Origin: Nageia nagi
Lineage: Eukaryota > Pinophyta
Direction of reading: 5' to 3'
Length of the DNA stretch: 64,000 nt
Assembly (NCBI GenBank): GCA_050084985.1
Contig: JBITNC010000001.1
Location: 105,834,001-105,898,000, forward strand
Part shown: piece by piece, positions 10,101 through 21,370 of the stretch
Layout: each line of letters opens with the position of its first letter
Numbering within the stretch: position 1 is the stretch's first letter
Position numbers and translations under genes: made by a program
Notes under the pieces: model-generated
What the model was told of the DNA's origin: nothing
Databases searched by the model: none
The model's input: the letters and a program-made list of their open reading frames with translations, nothing else

Positions 10101-11485
10101 TAGAAATATATGATGAAGCCTTGGAAAAAGTATCTTTTGATTGGTTTGGGAGTGAAGAGTTTGAATAATCAAATCCAATAAGCTTAAGTAGTTCTTCATC
10201 ATACTTCTTGGTAGATAAAGATACTACAAACTTCATGTTAAGTTTTGAACAACCCATAATACAAGAATTCAAGGATATAGATACTATATTACAAATATCA
10301 AACTTCACCGTAAACACCACCTTAGAAGACCAACATTTAGGTGAAGATAAAGAATACAACATAAGTTATAAAAATTGGATTTCAATACCAAATTAGTTGG
10401 AGGAAAGGTCTCATATGTTAATTGAAGAAACAATTAAGGTGTATTTAAGTGATGATCCTAATAGTCCTAAGAATATTCAATTAGGAAATTCACTAATTGA
10501 AAATGAGAGATGAGAATTCACTTCTATACTTAAATAAAAATAGAAAATATTTACATGGTCATATGCTAATATGATAGGACTGGATCCTAACTTGGTAGCA
10601 CATAACTTGGGTATTAAAGAAGATGCTAAACCTGTTAAATAAAAATTACAAAAAAATGCATCCAACAATAGCATTGATGGTAAAAGAAGAGTTACAAAAG
10701 CTTTTAGAATCTAAGTTCATCCATACCATTGATTATTCTTAATGGATGTCTAACATGGTACCAATTAAAAAGTCTAATATAAAGATTCGCATATGCATAG
10801 ACTTTAGAGATTTAAATAAAGCTTACCCTAAGGATGAATTTCCACTACCAAACATGTGACTCTACTGCTGGACATGAAATGCTATCTTTTATGGATGGAT
10901 TTTAAGGGTATAAATAGATAAAATTAGCATTAAAAGATCAACATAGGACAACATTCACAACACCTTATGGAACATTTTATTATAAGATAATGCCCTTGGG
11001 TTTAAAAAATGTAGGAGCTACTTATCAAAGGGTAATGACATACATTTTCCAATATTACATGCATGATATTATGGAAGATTATGTAGATGATGTATTACCC
11101 AAATCTAAAACCTGAGAGGAAAATCCAAAGGTACTCATAAAAATATTTGATAGAGTACTAGAGCATAGTATTCAATTAAACCCCAATAAATGTGTTTTTG
11201 GAGTAACTTCAAAAAAAATATTAAGTTTTATTATTTCTAGGTGAGGAATTGAAGTGGATCCCAATAAAATAAAAGTAATAGGGAATATGCCTCCCTCTTC
11301 AAATATAAAATAATTGCAAAGTTTACAAGGTAACCTACAAGCTATAAGATGTTTTATCTCTCAATTATTATATAAGTGTAAACCATTTAATAAACTATTA
11401 AAAAAGGGGATTACATTATAATGGGGAAATGAACAACAAGAAGCATTTGATAAAATAAAATGCTATAGTGAACTTACCATAAAGG
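7180..11485 (+). pseudogene. Decayed Tat-like Ty3/Gypsy gag-protease-RT, first part
   Basis: Pieces appear in the expected order with many stops and frame changes. Gag: about 7300-7720 (PFKGKEDLKENLR, FKYSSYVIANDDALMLRIFP), with a decayed zinc knuckle at about 8170-8260 (YFHCYFQKGYDTNKC, then LQHKIQNLIDKGKL). Aspartic protease: about 8790-9110 (ILIDEGSSIKIIS, a changed DGSS-type active site, then NILLGRPWIRDM). Linker of unclear content: 9380-10640. Reverse transcriptase: about 10650-11480, where RICIDFRDLNKAYPKDEFPL is clear but the catalytic YxDD region is degraded. The element stops near 11485 where a Copia element begins, and resumes near 19990 with RNase H and integrase. No function is expected. 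Confidence 0.8.
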
Positions 11486-11899
11486 TGTGCAACAAAATCA
11501 ACATTATACAACAAAAAATTCTCTTAAGTGTGAAGTTGTCATCATAAACATAATTCAACACAAGAATTCAAACTTCACTACCCCTTGAGGGCAACTTCAC
11601 CAACCAAATAACATCCTTAAGCTTACAAAACTGAGATTCCAAGAGGTGCTTGGTGAATAAATCAATAGACTTCAAGGTAATGTGTATGATGCCATCAAGA
11701 ACCTTCTTCCTAATAAAATATGCTTATATTTCCACATGTTTTATTCTTTGATAGAACACAAGATTCTTAGCCAAATAAATAGCCAACTGATTATCTAAAA
11801 AACTCAAAGATGAGTTAACTTGCTTATACCTAATTTCTTTCAAAATATGCCTTATCCAAATAGTTTCTTGGGCTACAACAAGCATGGCATGGTATTCAG

Positions 11900-14800
11900 C
11901 TTCTATGGTGGAAAGAGAAATAGTAGGCTATTTCTCAAAAGCTCAAGAGATAGAACCTAAATCAATGCTAAAAACATACACAAAGATTGATTTTTTATCA
12001 TCTCTATCTCTTCCATAATCAAAATTTGAGAACCCTAAGAAAATAAATGAAGGTAACCTAGAATACTTGAGAGCAAGATCCTTTGTCCCCATAACATACC
12101 TTAAGATTTGCTTAATAGCATTGAAGTGCTCAACATATAGTTTTTGCATGAATTGAGTCATCAGATTCATTACAAAGGTAAAATTTGGCATGGAAATAGT
12201 TAAATACAAAAGACTACCAATTAATTGTTATAAGCTATAGCATTAACCAATTGAGAGTTGGAGCTCAAAGAAATAAAGATTCTATGAGAGACTAGGATCG
12301 TAACATATCTACACTCCTTCATTCCAAACTTCTATAAGATGTTTGATATATACTTAAATTGACTAAGATAAGTACAATACTTGTATTGATACACTTGCAT
12401 TCCAAGATAGTAGTGCAAAAGACCAAGATCAGTTATTTCAAACATTGCCTTAAGTTTGGATATGCACTCTTGAATGATTTCATCATTATTTCTAGTAATC
12501 AAATGATCATCCACATAAATGAGAATCAAGACTACATTTTTTTCCTGATTGAGCACATATAAATTGAAGTTGGAAAAATACTTAGAGAAACCAATGCCTA
12601 CAAATTTATCAAAAATCTTCTTATACCAGACTCTAGGTGCTTGTTTAAGTCCATATAATGACTTTTTTAGCTTGCACATAAAGGACTCTTTACCTTCCAC
12701 AATGAACCATTCTGGTTGATTCATAAAAATTTCCACATCTAAGTCACCATTGAGAAATTCACTCTTGATGTCAAATTGAAAAACTTTCTATCCTTGAGCT
12801 ACATAAAGGGCAAGGATTATACTCATAGTAGGCATCTTTTCCATGGAATCTACATCATATTTTTTAGCAAAACCTTTGGCTACTAACCTTACCTTGTATT
12901 TCTTAATATCTCCAATAGAATTGAAGGTGACCTTGTAGATCTACTTATTGCTAATCACATTCTTCTCATTGGGATAAAGAACTAAATCTCAAGTTTCATT
13001 TTTCGTAAGTGCCTCATACTTCACTTTCATGGCTTCCATCTAGAACTCATGCTTAGAAGCTTCTTTGAAGGTTGAGGGCTCATGCTTATTGTTAATATTA
13101 GCAAATAAGGATTTGTTCAAGGTCATGCTCTTTATTACTCTTTGAGTTGGAGAATTTTGCTCTTGAGGTGACTTGTCTACATTAATATCCAACCATTTAG
13201 GTGCAACTAGAGAGTCCTCTGGATCATCTATATCTTCATTAGAAATAGATTCTTTAGGAAGTTCATTAAACTTAACATCTCTTGAAATGAACATTGCTTT
13301 ATAGGATGAAGAGTAGAGCTTGTATCCTCTATGATAACTTTCATAACCCATAAAGATGCATTTTTTATCTCTTTTATCTAACTTTTTCCTTTTCTTAGAA
13401 ATAATGTAGGAGAATGCTTTGCAACCAAACACCTTAAGGTGAGAAATGTTAGGTTTTCTTTCTAACCATACCTCAAAAGGAGTTTTACCCTGAATGGCTT
13501 TTGTGGGACACCTATTCAAGGTTAAATAGTAGTATTCATAGCTTCACCCTATAAGAAACTATAAATATTACCCAACATGCATCTAGCAATCTCCATAATT
13601 ATCCTATTTTTCTTTTTAGTAATAAGATTTTGTTAAGGAGTGTAAGGAATTGTAAACTACCTCTTGATTCTATACTTAATGCAATAGACATTGAACTCCT
13701 TGCTATTATATTCCTTCTCATTATTTGATCTCAACATCTTGATTTTAAGGTTAGTTTGATTTTTAATGAAGGTCTTAAAAACCTTAAAACTCTCAAAGGT
13801 TTGATCCTTATGCTCAAGTAGATACCTAAAAGTTATGTTACTAAAGTCATCAATGAAGGTCAAGATCTAAGATGCTTCTTCAAGTGATTTAGTTTGAAAT
13901 GGACCCATCAAATCTAAATGCACAAGTTGAAGAGGTTGAGATGCCCTTGTTGCCTTTTCTTTTTCAAATTTTTACTTATGCATATTGCTGAGGATGCACT
14001 TCTCACATAGATAAATTGAAGATGAAATAGAATGCAAACCTTTCATAAGTTCTTGGTCTTTCATGACTCGAATACTCTTGCGGTTAAGATGCTCCAAATA
14101 TTGGTGCTAAATATTACCTCTAGAACACACATTTTTAGCAAGTCACATCTTTAATATAACTTAATACATAATGTAGAGATCATATTTTATTAATCCTTTA
14201 ACCAAAGTGGCAAGTCCTTTCTTCATGCATCAATATTGAGAGTTGAACTCAAACAAGTACCTTTTCCTAGCAACTTGGACCATAAAGAAAAGGTTCAACC
14301 TAAGCTTAAAAATATAAAGCACATTATCAAGAACATTCCTATGAATCAAGACACTCTCAATTACTTGGAATTTAAGGATAGAATTATCACCTATCACAAC
14401 CATATCTTTTCTTGTTTACAAATAAAATTGAGTGTGCAAATAAATAAATAAGCAAATATCTACAAACCTAATATATCTGTATTTGAGCTATGGATAGCAA
14501 TTTATTCTTAATAGCAATGAACAAGATAACCAATTCAGAAATGTAATTGTACCAACCAAGACTATAATTTGTATACTTACCTCACAGAAGGTACCTAACA
14601 ATGAAAGATGAAGATGTTGGCGATGTACTGATGATGAACTGACCTTCCAAAAAAATGTAGTGACCTATGAAGATGCAAAAAGAGGATCACGGGCAGTCCA
14701 TTTCAAAGATATTAGAGCATCAATAGTGTTCTTTGGTTCATAAAGGAGCATCGGTGACCTTCATTTGATGATTTTTGTACTCTCAATCAAGTCCATAACT

Positions 14801-16234
14801 TTAATACGGATGTCTTAGATAGCAGTGTGATATTAGAATAGATCTTGGATGTCACTATAGCTCGTGAAAGGAAGTACACAAACCACAGCCTTGTAGGTGG
14901 TACCAAGAGATACCTTAAGGGGTTGCCACTATAAGACCATATGCGGGATCATGTGTATCCTTTATATCTAGACTTACTATTAGATCCCTTATTTATATAG
15001 ATAATAGATAATTCAACCCATGGGTCGGCATGCATCTAGATAAACAAGGCTAATTCACAACATTCAAGATAAACACACCAATAAACAAGATAATTCATGC
15101 AATATTTGAGATAATCCATGCAATATTCAAGATAATCATTATAAAATTCATATTTAAGACAAACATTGATATTATCACTTTAAGACTTTCAAGACATATA
15201 TTTAGACCAAGCATGTTTTCATTAATTTATTGATTTAAGAACATAAATTCATTTTTATGTGTTAACATTTCTATACTTGTGAAAGTTCTCAAACTTTTTC
15301 TTTTCAAAGCATAGGTGATTAGTACAACTAGAATCAACAATCTAATTAGATGAAAAAGTGCAAGACATGGAGTAGAGTGCCATAACAAAACTAGCTTGAA
15401 TATTCTTCTTTTCTTTAAAGTTCCTTACATTACTATTACCTTTGTTCTTTTCCTCTCTTTTTTTTTTATAGCAATTAACTTATTTGTATTATTGTTGTTG
15501 TTGTTCTTATTATTGTCATTGTTGCCATTATTCCTCCTATTGTCATTGGCTCTTTTTTCAAATCTTTTGGAGAAAAAAAGATAAGATTTCTTTTGATGGT
15601 TGAACTTATTCTTGAAAATAGTTTTAGTTGGTTTAAGAGCAATGTTATTATCTTTAGGAGAAAAAATTAACACCTTCATGTAGAGATCCTAAAAAGAATC
15701 TCAATGGAGAAGACTTCTTCTTCTTCATCAAGCCTTATTTCCATAACTATCATAAAGTTTTCAAACTTTGAAAAAAGGATTTGAAGAATAATGAAGACCA
15801 TGAATTTATCATTGATCCAATTGCATCTATAAGCAATAATTTGGGTCCTTATATCAATGATTTTATTCAAGTAGATGGCAACATTTTCATCTTCCCCTTA
15901 ACAAGATTGATGCAACTTTTAAAGAATGGTAAACCTTCTTGAGAATTTTGAACTAAGGTAGATTTGCTTAAGCTTATCCCAAGATTCTTTTATCAAGATT
16001 AAAAAGGAAATCATCAAGATCACATCATCTAAAACTACATAAAATATCATGGAGGTTTCCAACTCATTCTTCACATTGTAAGCCTCTAGTGCCTTCTCAT
16101 CTGTAGGAGGTACAAGGTTCTCATTCACTATTTAACAAAGCTTCCTTGCTTGTAACTTATCTCTCATTTCAGGTTCCAAAATCCTGAAGTTGGAACCATC
16201 AAGAATGTGTTTGGGTAAAAAAGAGTCTCCCATT
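11900..16234 (-). pseudogene. Copia polyprotein, broken (gag, PR, INT, RT, RH)
   Basis: Gag starts at about 16234 (MGDSFLPKHILDGSNF) and continues in pieces (ENLVPPTDEKALEAYNVKNE; NKIIDIRTQIIAY) to an Asn-rich linker at about 15500. Protease is near 15320-15340 (VDSSCTNH, the second residue after D changed from G to S). Integrase pieces: 13657-13863 (MTFIDDFSNITF, LRSNNEKEYNSKEF) and 13040-13519 (KVFGCKAFSYI, FMGYESYHRGYKLY). Reverse transcriptase: 12332-12736 (CKLKKSLYGLKQAPRVWYKK, LILIYVDDHLI, so YVDD is kept). RNase H: 11943-12209 (EHFNAIKQILRYVMGTKDL). Many stops separate the pieces. The protein would copy and integrate the element if intact; here it is dead. Confidence 0.85.
14408..15272 (-). 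mobile_element. Solo LTR of the gag/PMD element family (LTR 14413-15267, TSD TTTCT)
   Basis: The 855-bp LTR runs from TGTTTAC at 14413 to GTTAACA at 15267 and aligns end to end with the LTR at 4531-5386. It is flanked by perfect 5-bp repeats TTTCT (14408-14412 and 15268-15272). Removing the LTR and one TTTCT restores continuity with the homologous stretch of the second Copia element near 29860-29890, which proves an insertion. No internal region remains, as expected after LTR-LTR recombination. Its palindromes have mostly decayed. Confidence 0.9.
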
Positions 16235-17444
16235 TGCTACACAAGAATGTGAAAAATAATAAGTATGTGATTCAATTAACAACATTAGATGTTAAGTTTT
16301 ACATGTTACATTTAATTAACTAAGACATGCTAATTTGATTTACTAGTGCAAATGTTTTACAACTCAAATAATAATCCATGTACCCAAATAATTTTATCAT
16401 CACCAAGAATTATAGATGTAGAGTGATATTGTTGAGGCTTTTCTTCTAGTCTAAAATTAGACTTTCATTTGCATGCCCACACAAGAGGATCCCAAGTACT
16501 ACCAATCCTCAATTAGTTCACTTTGGTCAGTATTATACTTTGATAAGGAGAAGTACCTACTATTTTTCAAGGTTATGATGTATATTGGATAGGTCAAATT
16601 ATTTATCTTGATTAGGTTTCAAGTTATCCTCCTAGGTTATTAAAATAATCCCTAAATGAACATGTAGACATGTGGTATCACTACACACATGCCTATCCAC
16701 CTATTAGAGTTATGTTTAGAACAATAGAGGACTTAAGTGTAATTGAGAAGTACAAACTTTTCACCATTTGGATCATCAAACTTAAAGACTATAGTTCGCC
16801 TATCCTCACCTCATAGCTTCCCAAATAAGTCATGTTGCAGAATGTACATATGGATGTGTTCATTTTAAGGGGTTACTTATAGCAATGTTTACATTTTTGT
16901 TTGCATAAGAAAATAAATCAAAGTCCAAAACATGAAGTAAAAGAGATAAGTAAAACAACATCCATTCAAAATTTGAAACCTAAGTGTCCAATGGGTTTTG
17001 TTGACCAAACTCTAAAGAACATCTTTACATCAATCCTAATTTTGCATAAGTCCATTCTTGCATAAGGAAGTAAATTGCATCATAACTTAATTTTTTAAGT
17101 AATAAGCATGTATTATTGACTTAAAAAGTTCTAAGCATGCATTATTAACTTAAATAATTTAAGTCCTAGGCATGTACCATTAACTTGAAATATTTAAGTT
17201 CTAGGCATTTAACTTAAAAAATTTAAGTAAAACATGCATCATTAACTTACAAAATTTAAGTCCTAAGTATGTACCATTAACTTAAATTGAATTTATCTAT
17301 CACTTTGGAAAAAAAATACTTAGCATGCATAAAAAAAAATTAAGAAGCATGCATTATCATTTTTGCATAAGTTACCAAAAAATAGATATGCAATATTCTA
17401 TCTAACATGCTATAAAAAATTTAAGTAAAGAAATATAAATTCCC

Positions 17445-17540
<96 letters not shown>

Positions 17541-19439
17541 TTAAAAAATAGCATTTCCCCCTTTTTTCTTATAAAGATTTTAAGCAACAAGGAATTGTCA
17601 ATAGATACTTAAGTAAAAAAATTTACCTTAGTAAAAAAACGTCATGCTTACACTAATTTTTATCATTTTGAATAGTCATACTTAAGAAGTATTTATCAAG
17701 GCAAAAAATAAATTATACTCTTAAAAAATTACTATTATATTTGCCACATTTTTTTAAAAAGTAGGAGAGTATTTAAGAGTAATGCTATATTTTTGACCAT
17801 CTACTTACTCTAAAGTAATGTAATTATACTCATCATGAAAATGCTTTAAATTTAGATTATAAGCACTTTTAAGTGCATTTAATAGAAGGGATTGCAAGCA
17901 AAGAAAAAAAATTAAAAGCCTACCAAAAAACTAAGTGACTTGGAAGTAACCACAAAATATTTAATGCTTTAATAACTAAAGAATACAAGAAAGTGTGTGA
18001 GGGGGCTAGAGAGAAAAAAAATTAAAAGGCATAAGGTTGAATTAAGGACTAGTTTGAGAAGGATAATGGGTGGCTAAGAAGGAAGAAGGACTGGCCAAGT
18101 TGGTGAAAGAGGAGTTTGCACAGCTTGAATAGAAAGAGGAAGAGTAGTACTATGATATGGAGATCCTCCCCTAAGGATAGGCCCTTTTTATTAAAAAACC
18201 TACATTGAAGAGAGAGAATAGGTTGAGCGATGCATGGCAAGAAGAGGAGCTAGAAACAAAATGCAAAGAGGATGGGGTTGGGATTCTCAACAAGAAGATC
18301 ATAATGGGAGCAACTTGGTGATGAATAATGAGCTAGACATGAGAGGTTAAGCAAAGGAAGTAATATCACAATGCCCAACTAAGAAAATGTGAAAGCAATA
18401 ATGTATTGCCTAACACCCATAATTGACACCCATAAACACCCATAGGAGGAGAACATGTGTGGCCATGAGAGGGATAAAGTAGCAAAATGATAATACCATA
18501 TGATGAATGAGGGATAAGAGGGTTACAAACCCCCTCATGCATTAGAGAAGAGGTAGGAGATGCATGTAGAAGGAGGTAAAGTCAGAAAAGGGCCATGAAG
18601 TTGAGGAAGAAGATCTTTACTAATTTGCAAGATGTTTTAAATAGGCACAAGTCAATGAGAGGAGCCATGAATGGCACTCACCAATGTGGAAGATAACCAT
18701 AAAAAAATGGTCTCTCTCTTAAACCCTGCAATGCCTATGCTTTGTAAAAGAGGAAAAATAGCATAACACTTTTGGGAGATCCATTGTGAGGGGAAGTTGT
18801 CAGCAATGGAAAGGGAGATGCATGATGAGGAAAGGGTTGGCAACTGATAGATGACCACTAAGGTACCTAAAAAATAAATTTTGAATGTAAAAAAAATACA
18901 AACTTTCCCCTTTGATTTTACAAATGTAAAATAACTATATTGCTTATTACAAATACATAAAAACAAATTATAGTAAATAAAGTTTCCTCTTTTTTATTGA
19001 GTAGAAACTAAAAACAAAGCTTTTGTAATATTACACTAATATTATATACAAACCCGTTTAAAAAAAAAATTGTAGCAATTTGTAACTAATATTGCTAGTA
19101 AAAAAGAGACTAGTATAAGCAAAAAAAATTACATCTTATTGCAATTTTTATTAGTCATAAGATTATAGAAATATATATGCAGAGCAATTTTGTAAGTAAA
19201 GAATTGCCACTAACATAGAAAATGTTAGTATAAATAATAATTGCTTTATATTGCTATTTAAAAAAAAATACAAAAAAAATGAACTAGCATATAACATATA
19301 TGTTAGTATAATAAATCAATAATTCAAAAAATAATCAAGAAGGAAGGGATTTATACCTTCTCTTGATTTTACCTCAAAAATGGAGTGTAGGATGAGGAAT
19401 GAATACCTCCAATATGTTGAAGAAAAGCCTCAATACTAA
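16235..19439 (-). other. Long untranslated leader of the nested Copia element
   Basis: About 3.2 kb separates the primer-binding site from gag, unusually long for Copia. It has no convincing gene. It holds degenerate short repeats built on TTAAGT and AAGCATGCA around 17085-17290, a long TA microsatellite and poly-A/T runs. The gag-proximal part (about 16400-16900) is also found near the gag of the other two copies of this family, so it is native element sequence. Confidence 0.6.
17449..17539. repeat. (TA)n microsatellite, about 45 repeats
   Basis: An uninterrupted alternating AT tract of about 91 bp lies inside the Copia leader. Long TA tracts are unstable and can extrude cruciforms; no gene function is implied. 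Confidence 0.95.
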
Positions 19440-19451
19440 GCTCTGATACCA
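19440..19451 (-). promoter_or_regulatory. Primer-binding site of the nested Copia element
   Basis: Read on the minus strand this is TGGTATCAGAGC, the standard plant Copia site complementary to initiator-Met tRNA. It lies two bases inside the LTR edge at 19454. Confidence 0.85.
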
Positions 19452-19453
19452 AA

Positions 19454-19948
19454 TGAGAGGATTGAAATATAACATAAAAAATCCTAAATTACCAAGAACA
19501 CATGAAATCTCATAAATAACATCTTAATAACTCACAAAGCAATCTCACAAAGATAACTCAAGATGTAAGTAGTTCCTCCGACAAGAAGTACATCCACTAA
19601 CTAGATCTCACTTCTTAACAAATATGAACTCTTACAATCCTCTTAAACTTTTCTCCTGAACACTATCCTATAGCATAACTTTACTCCATAAATTGGTCTA
19701 TGATCCAAAAATGGAGCCTTCTATTTATAGATCAAAATCCCTCTTTGGATCACCCTTTTACCCAATGTACAAAAGCATGATATGCACATCCTTTTACACA
19801 AGGGGCATGCTCATGACATGGAGTGTAGGACAAGTTACATTATCATATTCACTTAAATACTTAAGGTATCAAATGATACCCTTAAGTATTAGCGAACTTA
19901 CATAGAAAATTATTACATAACCTTTACAATAATGCATTATACATTCCA
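19454..19948 (-). mobile_element. 5' LTR of the nested Copia element
   Basis: The inner edge TG at 19454 is fixed by the primer-binding site. The outer edge (CCA at 19948) is my best reading from the TG...CA rule, because no second LTR copy is available to confirm it. Gypsy coding sequence resumes about 40 bp further on. Confidence 0.6.
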
Positions 19949-19984
19949 ATAGTTCCGACCATACCTTATTCCTTTAAACTTAAT

Positions 19985-21370
19985 TTTACATGCATAAATA
20001 ATAACATTGATTATGAAGCTTTAATATTATCCATAAAAATAACTATGAAATTAAAACTAAAAAGAGTTAAATTCATTGGTGATTCATTGTTGATCATAAA
20101 CTAGGTTAAAGGAATATTTCAATGTAAAAAACCCCTAATACAAAAGTATAAAATACTGGTAGATAATATTCTACTATCATTTGAAAAACATGATTTAGAA
20201 GCAGCACCAAGATTAACCAATAGATTCATTGATGCTATGGATTCAATCAGATATTTGATACCTGAAAACCTCCATCAACAAACCATTCATATTGAGATCA
20301 TCCAAATTACTCAATCCTCATTAGAAATAGATGGAGTATAACATGCAATTCTTGATATTACAATGGAACATAAGAATTTATGGCATATCCAACTAGTGAA
20401 ATTCCTAAGAGATGGAATCCTTCCTATTAATCTAACAAAATCAATTAGGAAAGCATTTAAATTAAAAGCTTCTCATTTTTGTATGTTAGGGGATATATTA
20501 TATCATAGAGGTTTCAATGGGATATTGCTTAGATGCTTAGAAAGGGTGGATTTGCAAATTGCAATCTCATGCGCATATGATACAATATGCAGAGGACATT
20601 TTACCGATCTTGTAATAATGAAATGACTAATGCATATGGAATATCATTGGCCCACCATGGATCATGATTGCATGGAATATGTTAAATTCCAACAATTTTC
20701 CAATTTGTTTAATAAACCGTCATAAGCATTGCAACCCATGCAATCATTATGGCTATTTTCAAGATGGGCATTGGATCTGAAAGGCCAAATATCCCCTATT
20801 TCTTCAAGAGGTCACAAATTTATAATAACAGCTATGGAATACTTTACAAGATGGGATGAATCTATTCCTATGATCTTGATAAAAAGACCTAAGATAGCAA
20901 AATTCATAGAGCATCATATCATTTTTTATTTTTGGAATTCCTATTCAAATTATCATTAATAATAGAAAGAATTTAAAAAATAAAGAAATAATATCTTTAT
21001 GCAAAGGATAGCACATTCAAGTTAGTTTTTCAATGCCATTTTCCCTAAGGGAATGGACAAGTTGATGATACAAATAAAACTCTTCATAGTATCCAACTTA
21101 AAATAACTGATAATTCTCATAAATATTGGCATGCAAGAATTCCACATGCTTAATGGGCTTATCACACTAGCATTCAAACTCCTATTGGGGAAACCCCATT
21201 TTCTTTAGTCTATGGGGTAGAAGATTATATCCCAATAAATATCATGCATCTTCATCCCTTTTATAATTAGAATTACTTTTGTTATTTATATATATATTGC
21301 AAATATTTAGATAAAAAGAATAAAAGTCTTATGATGAATTGATAAAAATGAATGAATTTAATAAATGATG
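19985..21370 (+). pseudogene. Tat-like Gypsy RNase H and integrase, second part
   Basis: This continues the Gypsy element broken at 11485. About 19990-20300 is an archaeal-type second RNase H (EALILSIKITMKLKLKRVKF, then GDSLLII), a mark of the plant Tat group. About 20360-20630 is the integrase N-terminal region (GDILYHRGFNGILLRCL, with HFTDLV). About 20720-20950 is the integrase core start (RWALDLKGQISPISSRGHKF). About 21030-21250 holds the core end and a PFSLVYGVEDYIP block, with the usual tail to about 21370. Stops and frame changes are numerous. The RT C-terminus and first RNase H expected at the break are not seen, so sequence was lost around the Copia insertion. Confidence 0.8.

Larger units (their letters stand above)
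11490..19948 (-). mobile_element. Decayed Copia element nested in the Tat-like Gypsy element
   Basis: Read on the minus strand: LTR 19454-19948, primer-binding site 19440-19451, a 3.2-kb leader with simple repeats, gag from about 16234, then protease, integrase, reverse transcriptase and RNase H down to about 11900. The matching 3' LTR is not found at the left side, so that end seems deleted. The same family occurs at 25561-33531 and, as a fragment, at 24850-25560 plus 33532-33830. A foreign solo LTR (14413-15267) interrupts it between protease and the pre-integrase region. Left and right limits are approximate. Confidence 0.8.

Noticed and set aside
17449-17539. Long TA tract as an origin or matrix-attachment site
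   Set aside because: Microsatellite inside a Copia leader; no supporting context.
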